A DNA stretch of 64,000 nt, taken from Sphingomonadales bacterium 28-55-16. Lineage in GTDB: Bacteria > Pseudomonadota > Alphaproteobacteria > Sphingomonadales > Sphingomonadaceae. Below the pieces are notes generated by a model. The model was not told where the DNA came from. It was given only the letters and a program-made list of their open reading frames with translations, and ran no database searches. Both the position numbers and the translations under genes were made by a program. Below, in pieces: positions 36,778 to 45,247 of this stretch (position 1 is the first letter of the stretch; the number at the start of each line of letters is the position of its first letter). The DNA is taken from contig NCGG01000016.1 in NCBI GenBank assembly GCA_002278855.1, forward strand, positions 1 to 64,000, given 5' to 3'.

Positions 36778-38451
36778 ATGAAGAAATTTGGTCCGGTTCT
36801 GGTGGCGCTTGTTATAGCGGTCCTATTAACGCTTTTTGCTACGACCCCGCCAAAGGCAATTCCCGCGCATGCCCCCGCGCCAAGCTTCTCCGCCGTCAGG
36901 GCCATGGCGGATGTGCGGACCATGGCGCAAAATCCGCACACCACTGGCTCAGCTGAAAACGCGGTTGTGCGCGATCACATCATGCGGCGCATGCAAGCGC
37001 TCGGGATGGAAGTTTCAACCAGCACCGGCCTCATCGACGCCAAGGGAACAAAACGCCTAAATCACTGGAGCGGACGCAATGATCCACCCGCCAGCTTGGT
37101 CAATTTGATCGGTATTCTCCCCGGAAAAAATCGCAACGCGCCGTCGGTTGTGCTGATGTCGCATCATGATACGGTTTGGGGCTCACCCGGTGCAGCCGAC
37201 GATACAGCAGGCGTCGCGGCAAGCTTGGAAGTCGTCCGCGCAATCCGCGCCCAAGGGCAGCAGGAACGTGATCTGGTCATGCTGGTCACCGATGGTGAAG
37301 AACTTGGCCTACAGGGCGCGCGTCAATTTTGGGCGGACCATCCATTGCGCAAAGGCGTCGGCGCAGTGATCAACATGGAAGCGCGCGGTGGCGGCGGACG
37401 CACCACTTTGTTCCAGACATCACACCAAAATGGTGCAGCAATGCAGGTCTATGCCGATGCGGTCCGCCGCCCTGGCGCCTCGTCACTCGCCGCTTTCATC
37501 TACGCGGTCCTACCCAATGACTCCGATCTGACACCTGTCATAAAGCATGATTACGCCGCCTATAATTTTGCCTTCATCGGGCGGTCCGGCCTCTACCATT
37601 CACCCATGGCGACGCCAGATAATCTTGATCAAGGGTCGTTGCAGGACATGGGTGGGCAGGTTCTCGACCTCACCCAAGCGCTCCTTAAGGCGGATAGACT
37701 TCCCCAAAGGGCCCCGGACATCGTATTCTTTGACGCATTCGGCATCTTCACTGTGATCTATCCCATTTGGGTTGGCTGGGTCATGATGATCATGGCCGCC
37801 GGCGGACTGGCCATGGTCGTGCGCCAAGACGGGACCGGCGGTCTAGCGGCCGGTGCAGGACGCATGCTCGCGCTGATCTTAGGAAGCGCCGCAATGCTCT
37901 TTGCGCTCAACCTTTTATCCCTTGGGCTTGAACCCGCCAATTATTACGACCGCTTGGCCGCGATCCCGCGGCTGGAGGTCATGGCGGCGCTGGGCGCGCT
38001 GGCGGCATTTTTTGTGCTATTTGGCACCTGGCGGCCAAGCCGCGTCGGTGTCGTAGGAGCCGCGCTGCCGCTGTTCATCATGGGTCTGGTAGCGCAAGCG
38101 CTGGCCCCGACGGCTGCCTATTTTGTCGTTTTACCGCTGCTGCTTACAACATTTGCGCTTTTGGCGCGGCATATTGCCGTGCAGATTGGCGTTGCCGCGC
38201 TCGTTGGCGGCTTCACCTTGTCGCTGGGTCACCAGTTGATGCAAGGCGTGGGGCCGACGCTTCCTTTCGCCGTCGCGCTGCCATTGGCGTTGGCTATTCT
38301 ATCAACCCTGCCGCTTTGGCCCGGCGTGGCGGCACGAACGGCGCGGGCGATAGCGGCCGCCGCTTTGCTAGGCGCGGCTTCCGCGTCGCTTTGGGTCTTG
38401 CTTGATGCGCCCGCGGCGAGCCGAGCCGCTTATTCCGATAGCAAAAAGTAA
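36778..38451 (+). CDS. M28-family zinc aminopeptidase with C-terminal membrane domain
   Basis: This 557-residue protein starts with a membrane anchor (VLVALVIAVLLTLFATT). The peptidase domain has the zinc ligands of M28 in SHHDTVWGSPGAADDTAGV, the catalytic Glu in TDGEELGLQGA, NMEARG, and YHSPMATPDN. The C-terminal third (from about residue 320) has roughly six to eight membrane helices, giving an ER-metallopeptidase-1-like architecture with the active site probably periplasmic. ATG 36778 is chosen because GGGAAG lies 3-5 bases upstream; an ATG at 36766 adds four residues. The porin gene follows 12 bases later. Confidence 0.87.
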   Translation: MKKFGPVLVALVIAVLLTLFATTPPKAIPAHAPAPSFSAVRAMADVRTMAQNPHTTGSAENAVVRDHIMRRMQALGMEVSTSTGLIDAKGTKRLNHWSGRNDPPASLVNLIGILPGKNRNAPSVVLMSHHDTVWGSPGAADDTAGVAASLEVVRAIRAQGQQERDLVMLVTDGEELGLQGARQFWADHPLRKGVGAVINMEARGGGGRTTLFQTSHQNGAAMQVYADAVRRPGASSLAAFIYAVLPNDSDLTPVIKHDYAAYNFAFIGRSGLYHSPMATPDNLDQGSLQDMGGQVLDLTQALLKADRLPQRAPDIVFFDAFGIFTVIYPIWVGWVMMIMAAGGLAMVVRQDGTGGLAAGAGRMLALILGSAAMLFALNLLSLGLEPANYYDRLAAIPRLEVMAALGALAAFFVLFGTWRPSRVGVVGAALPLFIMGLVAQALAPTAAYFVVLPLLLTTFALLARHIAVQIGVAALVGGFTLSLGHQLMQGVGPTLPFAVALPLALAILSTLPLWPGVAARTARAIAAAALLGAASASLWVLLDAPAASRAAYSDSKK

Positions 38452-38463
38452 AAGACGGCCTGC

Positions 38464-39789
38464 ATGAAAAAATGCCTGATACTGGCTGCATCCTTGTGCA
38501 CGACGCCTGCTTTTGCAGAAGATGCGTTGAACCTCAGTGCTAGTACGCGCGTTCGGTATGAGAATATCGAGGGCCAGCCACGCGTCGGTTTTAATGAGTC
38601 CGACGCCCTTTTTAGTGTGCGCAATATTCTCACCGGAGAATATCGCACGGGTAACTGGCAGTTTGAAGCTGAGCTATATGACAGCCGCGCCTATGGCGCT
38701 GTTGATGGAACGCCGCTTTCAACAGCTGACGTAAATGCCTTTGAGTTGGTGCAAGCCTATATCGGATATGAAGCCCGCGGCGCATTCGGGTCTGGCACAA
38801 AGTTTAATGTGCAAGCGGGAAGGTTCATGCTCAGCTTGGGATCGCGCCGGCTTGTTTCGTCGGATGACAGTCGCAACACAACCAATGGTTACACGGGCGT
38901 TCGCGCAGATATCGGCTTGCGTGACGGACTTTCCGCGACACTGATATACGCGTTACCGCAAGTTCGCCTTCCAGACGGCCGCAGCGACTTGGTGCGCAAC
39001 CGCATACAGATGGACCGCGAAAGTTTCGACCTTGTCCTTTGGGGCGGACTTATCGGTCAAAAACGGCCGTCAGCGCGCGATGGCATCGAACTGTCTTTCT
39101 ACCATCTTGATGAGCGCGATTCCGCCGACCTTGCAACGCGCGACCGCGCGCTGTCGACTGCCGGGTTCCGTATCTATCGCGATGCAGCCCCCGGCAGCAT
39201 TAGTTATGAGAGCGAAACCATGTACCAATTTGGGTCCATCAGTGCCGCACTAACGCCGGCTGCGCCTCAGCTTGATGTCTCCGCATGGTTCACGCATCTG
39301 GAATTGGGGTATAGTTTGGATCGCGCTTGGGCGCCACATGTGTCGCTGGAGTTCGACTATGCAAGCGGCGACGGCCGTGGAACAAAGTTTGGCCGCTTTG
39401 ATACCCTGTTCGGCATGCGGCGCGCCGACTTTGCTCCATCGGGATTGTACAGCGCCGTTGGCCGGTCCAACCTCATCGCAACGGGCGTTCGGTTAGAGGT
39501 CACACCATCCAAGCGCTTGGACGCCTTTGCCGCCTATCGCGCGCTTTGGCTTGCGTCGGGTTATGACAGTTTTTCGACCACTGGGGTGCGCGATGCGGCA
39601 GGATCGTCAGGACGTTTCGCGGGACACCAATTCGAGGCGCGCTTGCGCTATTGGCTTGTCCCGAAGCGTCTAAGGTTGGAGTGGAGTGCGCTGATACTGA
39701 CCAAAGGGCGGTTTTTAGAGACAGCGCCTAACGCACCCGTGTCAGGCAACACGCTTTACAACGCGCTAAATGCAACAATCAGCTTTTAG
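38464..39789 (+). CDS. Alginate-export-family outer-membrane protein
   Basis: The 441-residue product has a signal peptide ending PAFA-E (about residue 19). The Alginate_exp pattern includes STRVRYENIEGQPRVG, the repeated aromatic-bounded strands, RDGIELSFYHLDERDSADL and FAGHQFEARLRYWLVPKRLRLEW, and it ends in Phe. It should form an outer-membrane barrel. In sphingomonads these proteins are not tied to alginate and probably act as substrate porins. It is 12 bases after the M28 peptidase and almost surely cotranscribed with it. Confidence 0.87.
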   Translation: MKKCLILAASLCTTPAFAEDALNLSASTRVRYENIEGQPRVGFNESDALFSVRNILTGEYRTGNWQFEAELYDSRAYGAVDGTPLSTADVNAFELVQAYIGYEARGAFGSGTKFNVQAGRFMLSLGSRRLVSSDDSRNTTNGYTGVRADIGLRDGLSATLIYALPQVRLPDGRSDLVRNRIQMDRESFDLVLWGGLIGQKRPSARDGIELSFYHLDERDSADLATRDRALSTAGFRIYRDAAPGSISYESETMYQFGSISAALTPAAPQLDVSAWFTHLELGYSLDRAWAPHVSLEFDYASGDGRGTKFGRFDTLFGMRRADFAPSGLYSAVGRSNLIATGVRLEVTPSKRLDAFAAYRALWLASGYDSFSTTGVRDAAGSSGRFAGHQFEARLRYWLVPKRLRLEWSALILTKGRFLETAPNAPVSGNTLYNALNATISF

Positions 39790-40215
39790 GCCGTTCGCGC
39801 CATAAAACACTGCCCGCAGCGCGCCCACATCTTGCATTACGTCTGGGTCAGCGCGCCCGGCGGCACCGGTCCGAACAGAAACGGACATTGTCCCAATCCT
39901 TCGCCCATTTTTTGCGCCATGCGAACGGCTTTTGGCATGCAGCGCATATTTTTGAGGGCAAATCACCCTTTTTCACCATTTTGGGCATGTGTAATCCATA
40001 TGATTGACGCGACCTGCGTAAACGTTCGTAACATTTTTATCGCACAAACGAGTATATTTCTGTGAATGGCATTAAGCAATTGCTGCGCAGCAATAGTCGC
40101 GTTATTGCGTGTTATGCCTTTCGGCTGCTCAGTGGGATGCTGGGAGCAAATTTTATGTGTCATCCCCAAGAAAAACCTGGCAAACCGGGACGGAAAGAAC
40201 AACAGGAGAGTGAAT
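39790..40215 (+). promoter_or_regulatory. Long leader upstream of the TonB receptor at 40216
   Basis: This 426-base interval holds no supportable gene. It contains the promoter and leader of the receptor gene. Noticeable elements are a 16-base perfect palindrome at 40079-40094 and an AACGTT core at 40021. A strong ribosome binding site (AGGAGAG) lies at 40204-40210. Confidence 0.5.
40079..40094. repeat. Perfect 16-base palindrome in receptor leader
   Basis: ATTGCTGCGCAGCAAT is identical to its own reverse complement. It lies 121 bases before the receptor ATG. It could be an operator for a dimeric regulator or an RNA stem in the leader. No other copy was noticed in the window. Confidence 0.55.
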
Positions 40216-42813
40216 ATGAATTTGGGAAATCATTTGCTGAAGGCGGCAATGTTGTCGTCCATAAGCATCGCTTCGCTGAGCGTCGGTTCAGCAGCCTTTG
40301 CGCAAGATAATACGCCACAAGCCAGCGAAGAAGTTGATGAAAACGTCATCATCGTGACCGCAACCAAGCGCGAACAAACGCTTGAAGAAGTGCCGGTTGC
40401 CGTTTCGGTTACATCAGCTGCGGCCATTGAGCGGGCACAAGTTCGCGATCTTAAAGATTTGCAGACTTTGGTTCCATCGCTTCGTGTCAGCCAGCTGCAA
40501 AGCTCGGCCAACACCAACTTCATCATTCGCGGCTTCGGCAACGGCGCTAACAACCCAGGCATCGAAGGCTCGGTTGGCGTATTCATCGACGGTGTTTACC
40601 GTTCGCGTTCGGCTTCAGCGATCAGCGATCTTCCAAACCTGCAACGCGTCGAAGTGTTGCGTGGCCCACAATCGACCTTGTTCGGCAAAAACGCCTCGGC
40701 TGGCGTTATCTCGATTGTTACTGCTGCACCAAGCTATGAATTCGGCGGTTCCGCTGAAATCAGCTATGGCAATCGTAACGCCATCGTCGCGAAGGCCGAC
40801 ATTACCGGCCCGATTTCAGACAATATTGCTTTCAGCCTTGCTGGCGGCATCAACAAGGCTGATGGCTACGGCACCAACCTGACTGACGGATCAAAAACGA
40901 GTGAGCGTAACCGCTGGTATGGTCGTGCGCAGTTGTTGATTGAACCTTCAGACAGCTTCAAGCTGCGCTTCATTGGCGACTATGACAAGATTGACGAAAA
41001 TTGCTGCTTTGTAGGCAACGTCTTCGACGGTCCAACGGGCAACGCCGTTCGTGGCGTTGGTGGCAAGGTAAACTCGCGCGGTATCTTTAGCTATGGCGAG
41101 TATCAGAACTTCGCATCGGAAAACAAAATCACCAATGGTGGTGTGTCGATGCAGGCTGATTATGAACTCGGTTCGTTGAACGTAACTTCGATCACGGCTT
41201 ATCGCAAGTCACGCGCCAAAACGAACGCGGACAGCGATTTCACCAGTGCAGATTTGATCGGCGCAAACCGCGGCGATGTGGACATTACGACAAAGACGCA
41301 GGAATTGCGTTTGGCGTCGGATTTTGACGGTCCATTCAACTTCTTGCTGGGTGGCTATTATTTTGATGAGAGCATCAACAACAAGCAGGCACTGACGCTT
41401 GGCCGTGATTTCCGCGCATATGCCAACCTCCTGACCGCTGGCGCTTATGTTAGCCTTGAGCCTACCATTCGTGCCTTGGCAGGCGTTCCATCGTCCGCGG
41501 GTCAATTTGGTGGCCAAGGGCAAGGACGCTTTGAAGATTGGGATTACAAGAACAAAGCTTATTCGGTTTTCGGAACGGCAGATTTTGAACTCACCGATGG
41601 TCTGGTTTTGACCGGTGGCTTCAACTATACCAAGGATAAGAAGACCAATGCGAGCAACACGACAATCACGGATGTTTTCTCCGCGATTGATCTTGTAGCT
41701 GTAGGTCAGAATGCGGGATTGCCTGCATCACTTCCTGCAGGGTTTGTACCTCCAGGTGGCACTGCACTTTCCGCCGGACTGTTCCCGCGGATCAATAGCT
41801 GCGCCACTGTGACCAACGCGCCTGCGGCTTCAACGCCCAACCCAACGCGCTCGGGCACATGTAACCCGTTCCTTGGTCTTCAGGCATTGCAATTCTTGCC
41901 GCCGTTCCTGAACCTTCCAAATGCCGTTGAAGATGGTCGCACCAGCGATGGCAAGTTGACCTATTCGGCACGTATTGCATGGGAAGCGACGGACAATATC
42001 AACCTTTACGCCAGCTATGGTACAGGGTTTAAGGCAACATCGTGGAACATGTCGATTGACTCGAGTCCTTTCGTAGCGGATTTCGTCGCTGGTTCGCCAG
42101 CACAGGGCGCACCTTTAACAGCGTCTGCAATTCGTACCGCCGGTCTTGCATCAGCCAACCTCACCAGCGGAACGCGTTATGCGCTTCCTGAAGAGGCAAC
42201 GGTTATGGAATTGGGCTTGAAAGCAAAGTGGGAACGCGTTGCATTCAATCTGACAATCTTTGACCAAGCGATCAAGAATTTCCAAGGCAACAGCTTCATT
42301 GGTACGGGCTTCGTTTTGTCCAACGCCGGTAAGCAGTCGGTCAAGGGGATCGAGTTTGACAGCAGTGTCAACCCGATCGACGCACTGCAATTGCGCGCTG
42401 CCTTTGTCTATCTCGACTCGAAATATGACAGCTATGTCGGCTCACAATTTGGTGACATCAGCGGCCGGTCGGTCGGTGGCATTCCAAAGTTGTCGACAAC
42501 CTTGGGTGCAACCTACACAGCAAAATTGAACGATGGCGCTGCGCTTATTCTGAACACCGACTACCACAATGAATCCAAGACGGTGATGAATGACGATCCA
42601 GCTGCTGCCCAATATAAGCGTGAAGTAAATGACCTCAGCGCAGCGGTAACGCTGCGTTTGGACAGCGGTCTGCAATTCTCGCTTTGGGGCCGCAACTTGA
42701 CGGATGCGAAGTATCTTTCCGTCATCTTCCCAAGCGTTGTGCAGTCCGGTTCGACGTCGGGCTATCCAAACGCACCACGCACTTATGGTGCATCGATCAA
42801 GTACAAGTTCTAA
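40216..42813 (+). CDS. TonB-dependent outer-membrane receptor
   Basis: This 865-residue receptor has a signal peptide cleaved near AFA-Q (residue 29), a TonB-box-like segment NVIIVTATKR, and a plug domain (LQTLVPSLRVSQL to RGPQSTLFGKNASAGVISIV). A 22-strand barrel follows, ending in YGASIKYKF. The ATG at 40216 is preceded by AGGAGAG at 6 bases; a frame 50 residues longer has no signal peptide at its start. The substrate is unknown; no siderophore or sugar genes flank it. A strong terminator follows, so it is a single-gene unit. Confidence 0.93.
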   Translation: MNLGNHLLKAAMLSSISIASLSVGSAAFAQDNTPQASEEVDENVIIVTATKREQTLEEVPVAVSVTSAAAIERAQVRDLKDLQTLVPSLRVSQLQSSANTNFIIRGFGNGANNPGIEGSVGVFIDGVYRSRSASAISDLPNLQRVEVLRGPQSTLFGKNASAGVISIVTAAPSYEFGGSAEISYGNRNAIVAKADITGPISDNIAFSLAGGINKADGYGTNLTDGSKTSERNRWYGRAQLLIEPSDSFKLRFIGDYDKIDENCCFVGNVFDGPTGNAVRGVGGKVNSRGIFSYGEYQNFASENKITNGGVSMQADYELGSLNVTSITAYRKSRAKTNADSDFTSADLIGANRGDVDITTKTQELRLASDFDGPFNFLLGGYYFDESINNKQALTLGRDFRAYANLLTAGAYVSLEPTIRALAGVPSSAGQFGGQGQGRFEDWDYKNKAYSVFGTADFELTDGLVLTGGFNYTKDKKTNASNTTITDVFSAIDLVAVGQNAGLPASLPAGFVPPGGTALSAGLFPRINSCATVTNAPAASTPNPTRSGTCNPFLGLQALQFLPPFLNLPNAVEDGRTSDGKLTYSARIAWEATDNINLYASYGTGFKATSWNMSIDSSPFVADFVAGSPAQGAPLTASAIRTAGLASANLTSGTRYALPEEATVMELGLKAKWERVAFNLTIFDQAIKNFQGNSFIGTGFVLSNAGKQSVKGIEFDSSVNPIDALQLRAAFVYLDSKYDSYVGSQFGDISGRSVGGIPKLSTTLGATYTAKLNDGAALILNTDYHNESKTVMNDDPAAAQYKREVNDLSAAVTLRLDSGLQFSLWGRNLTDAKYLSVIFPSVVQSGSTSGYPNAPRTYGASIKYKF

Positions 42814-42838
42814 TTTCCTGAATTCCTCAGGATAGAAG

Positions 42839-42872
42839 AAGCCGGGGCAGCCATCGCTGCTCCGGCTTTTTT
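42839..42872 (+). terminator. Rho-independent terminator after the TonB receptor gene
   Basis: AGCCGGGGCAGC pairs with GCTGCTCCGGCT (one wobble or mismatch) around a CATC loop, followed by T6. It begins about 26 bases after the stop codon and separates the gene from the convergent tRNA-Phe. Confidence 0.93.
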
Positions 42873-42966
42873 ATGACCAAAGCGCGTGCGTCACAGACAT
42901 AGGCGCAACCGCCTGCAGGACGCGTGCGCCACCTAAATATCAAATGCTATTTTAACACCGGGAAAA

Positions 42967-43041
42967 TGGTGCCCGAGGGCGGATTTGAACCACCGACACG
43001 CGGATTTTCAATCCGCTGCTCTACCCCTGAGCTACTCGGGC
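42967..43041 (-). tRNA. tRNA-Phe (GAA anticodon)
   Basis: On the minus strand GCCCGAG pairs with CTCGGGC. The D-arm is AGCTCAGGGGTAGAGC, the anticodon loop TTGAAAA gives GAA, and the T-loop is TTCAAAT with an encoded CCA. It follows yacG on the same strand and may be read out from the infA operon. Confidence 0.97.
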
Positions 43042-43108
43042 TACGCGGTAAAAACCGCGTGGGAGCGCAGCCTATAGAGAGGCGATACGCCCCTTGGCAA
43101 GCGCAAAA

Positions 43109-43294
43109 TCAGTCTGCGCCATCGGAACCGAAGCTATCTTCATAATCCGCCAATGGCCCTGGCACACGATAGCCTTCATCCAGCCACTTCAGCAGGTCAC
43201 GATCCTTGCACCCCTGGCTACAGAAAGGTTTGGATTCAGCCTGTTGCGGTTTCCCGCATAAGGGACATGCATTAGCTTTGTGCGACATGGACAT
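43109..43294 (-). CDS. yacG: DNA gyrase inhibitor YacG (zinc-binding)
   Basis: The 61-residue protein has the YacG four-cysteine zinc site: CPLCGKP and, later, FCSQGCKDRDLLKWLDEGYRV, with an acidic tail (ADYEDSFGSDGAD). YacG binds GyrB and blocks DNA gyrase. Of three in-frame ATGs (43300, 43294, 43288), 43294 has an AGG at the best spacing. It overlaps the ribonuclease gene by 23 bases, so it is translated in an operon. Confidence 0.9.
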   Translation of the reverse strand: MSMSHKANACPLCGKPQQAESKPFCSQGCKDRDLLKWLDEGYRVPGPLADYEDSFGSDGAD

Positions 43295-44261
43295 ACCCAT
43301 AGCCTGCGGCCTTTTCATCCGCAACCACGACCATATCCGCACCCGCAGCGCGAACCGCCTGCGTCCGCCATATCGCCCAATTCTGCGATTCCAGTAATGT
43401 TGCAACATTAGGCCGTGCAGTAACCGTACGCGCTCCAAAGCCGGACGATTGCGCAACCGCGCGCAACAACCAATAGGCCTGTGTCTCGTCCGACAACGCA
43501 GCGATACGCGTGCCAAAGAGATGGTCAAGAACCGACGGCCGTGGCCGCGCCCGCAAGACTTGCATCATACCATAGCCGTTAATGGCTGTGCGTTCAAAAG
43601 GCCGCCCGTCAGCAATCGACGCAGCATCAAATATTTCAGCGATCTGCGTGCGCTGTGCTTTGGATTCCATCGATACAAAATCGACCATCAACATCGCGCC
43701 GATTCGGTATAGCCGCAGAAGGCGGGCGATTTCTGTCGCTGCGACCCGGTTGATATCAAAGGCATGACCAACGCCATCCACATCAAAAACCAATCCTGCC
43801 TTCGTACGCTGAAAGCTGACTGTAACTGTATCCAGTTGCGACTGGCCCGACATGGCTATGTCGAAGCCGTCGGCAATGGATGCGCTTATCACAGGCCGGT
43901 CTAGGGCCGCCAGACGGGCATCCCACAGAGCGCCCTTCTGCGACGCCTGCGCGTATCCGCTATCGCGCAACAATATCTCAGCTGGCTTAACTCGCCCGGG
44001 TTCCGCGATGGCTTCACGCGTCACATCGAAAGGCACGCGCGTGCCTTCTGGATCACTGATTTTGCTGCGCAGCAAAACTTCGCTGTCATCGTCGGCAATC
44101 ACATAAGCGCCCGACGGCGTTTTACGGTCAATACGGCCCGCGCCCGTTTCGCCTAATACCCAAGAAGCGTCACGCTGGATGTGGATTTCAACGATATTGC
44201 CGTTCTCGACCAGCGCAGCGCGCCGCTCGCCTGGTGCATCGTCACGCCATATCTCAGGCAA
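43272..44261 (-). CDS. RNase E/G-family ribonuclease, minimal catalytic form
   Basis: This 329-residue protein matches the RNase E/G DNase I-like core: LLRLYRIGAMLMVDFVSMESKAQR aligns with the catalytic region of E. coli RNase E. D194 (VDFVSM) and D218 (ADGRPF) sit where the two metal-binding aspartates are expected. An N-terminal S1 domain is hard to recognise, and the protein ends before the CPxC zinc-link. It is much shorter than RNase G (about 490 aa). The start TTG 44261 has GGG 8 bases upstream and a short overlap with maf; ATG 44300 is an alternative. A full-length RNase E probably exists elsewhere. Confidence 0.82.
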   Translation of the reverse strand: MPEIWRDDAPGERRAALVENGNIVEIHIQRDASWVLGETGAGRIDRKTPSGAYVIADDDSEVLLRSKISDPEGTRVPFDVTREAIAEPGRVKPAEILLRDSGYAQASQKGALWDARLAALDRPVISASIADGFDIAMSGQSQLDTVTVSFQRTKAGLVFDVDGVGHAFDINRVAATEIARLLRLYRIGAMLMVDFVSMESKAQRTQIAEIFDAASIADGRPFERTAINGYGMMQVLRARPRPSVLDHLFGTRIAALSDETQAYWLLRAVAQSSGFGARTVTARPNVATLLESQNWAIWRTQAVRAAGADMVVVADEKAAGYGYVHVAQS

Positions 44262-44835
44262 GCGGATAACCCGACGCCCGCAACAGACTGCGCGTTTCAT
44301 ATAAGGGCAGCCCGATAACGCCCGAATGGCTGCCCGCCATCCAGTCGATCAACGCTTCTGCCCTGCCCTGAATAGCATAACCGCCGGCCTTACCGAGCCC
44401 CTCGCCGCTTTCGATATAGCTTTCGATCTCGTCGGACGACAAGCGCTTGAAGCGGACAATGCTGTCGCAAATGCGGCTGCGCAAAAGTCCATCACCGTCA
44501 ATCACCGCGACCGCGCTGAGGACATGGTGGCGGCGCCCGCTTAATAACGTCAGAAACCCGCGTTGCATGTCCGCGTCGGCAGCTTGCGGCAATATTCGGC
44601 GGCCCACGGCCACGGTCGTGTCACCCGCAACCACAATCTCCCCCGACGCCCGCGGGACGGCAACTGCCTTTTCCTCTGCCATACGAAGCGCATACACGCG
44701 CGGCACCTCGCCCTTGCGCGGTGTCTCGTCAATATCTGGAGAGGCAATTCGCGCAGGCGCAACGCCTAGACGCGCCAGAAGGTCACGACGACGCGGGCTT
44801 GAAGACGCCAATATGAGTGTAGGATTCAGACCCAA
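44254..44835 (-). CDS. maf: Maf-family nucleoside triphosphate pyrophosphatase
   Basis: This 193-residue protein has the Maf N-terminus LILASSSPRRRDLLARLGV, the DETPRKGE segment, the catalytic VVAGDTTVAVGRR and GKAGGYAIQGRAEALI. Maf proteins hydrolyse dTTP/UTP or modified nucleotides. A TTG at 44835 is the start (AGGG upstream), 12 bases after infA. It overlaps the ribonuclease gene by 8 bases. The infA-maf-RNase-yacG order is conserved in alphaproteobacteria. Confidence 0.93.
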   Translation of the reverse strand: MGLNPTLILASSSPRRRDLLARLGVAPARIASPDIDETPRKGEVPRVYALRMAEEKAVAVPRASGEIVVAGDTTVAVGRRILPQAADADMQRGFLTLLSGRRHHVLSAVAVIDGDGLLRSRICDSIVRFKRLSSDEIESYIESGEGLGKAGGYAIQGRAEALIDWMAGSHSGVIGLPLYETRSLLRASGYPLA

Positions 44836-44847
44836 GGTCTGCGGCCC

Positions 44848-45066
44848 TTACTTGAAGCGGTACGTGATCCGGCCTTTGGTCAGATCATATGGGGTCAATT
44901 CGCACAGAACTTCGTCGCCCACGAGAACGCGAATACGGTTCTTGCGCATTTTTCCGGCAGTATGGCCCAATACTTCATGGCCATTTTCAAGTTCCACGCG
45001 GAACATAGCGTTGGGCAGCAATTCACGGACTGTTCCACGCATTTCGAGCAATTCTTCTTTTGCCAT
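44848..45066 (-). CDS. infA: Translation initiation factor IF-1
   Basis: The 72-residue OB-fold protein is a canonical IF-1: [39 protein letters not shown] and [17 protein letters not shown]. It binds the 30S A site during initiation. It heads the minus-strand operon infA-maf-RNase-yacG and is divergent from the receptor gene at 45248. Confidence 0.98.
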   Translation of the reverse strand: MAKEELLEMRGTVRELLPNAMFRVELENGHEVLGHTAGKMRKNRIRVLVGDEVLCELTPYDLTKGRITYRFK

Positions 45067-45119
45067 TCGGCCCCTTAAATCTTCAAAAGTCTAAACTTGG
45101 TGCGCCTGTAAACCTAATG

Positions 45120-45148
45120 TTCGAAAAAGGGAAGCGCTACAGTATAAT
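45120..45148 (+). promoter_or_regulatory. Candidate promoter of the TonB receptor at 45248
   Basis: A perfect TATAAT lies at 45143-45148, with a weak -35 (TTCGAA, 45120-45125) 17 bases upstream. Transcription would begin near 45155 and give a leader of about 90 bases containing the two hairpins described next. Confidence 0.4.
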
Positions 45149-45199
45149 CACACCATTGCGACAAAATGCGGTACAGTTTAGGCGCGCAGACTTGAATTT

Positions 45200-45225
45200 T
45201 ACGTTATGCTTCCAACGTAGCATAA
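45200..45225 (+). promoter_or_regulatory. Two mutually exclusive hairpins in the receptor leader
   Basis: TACGTT (45200-45205) can pair with AACGTA (45214-45219). TTATGCT (45204-45210) can pair with AGCATAA (45219-45225). The arms share bases, so only one stem can form. They lie 22 bases before the C7 tract and ATG. Either an RNA switch or a DNA operator with nested half-sites could explain them. Confidence 0.4.
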
Positions 45226-45247
45226 ATATACACTGAGCTTCCCCCCC

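Noticed and set aside
40014..40034. LacI-type operator around AACGTT upstream of the TonB receptor
   Set aside because: Only the centre AACGTT and the outermost TG/CA match; the half-sites differ too much to support a site.
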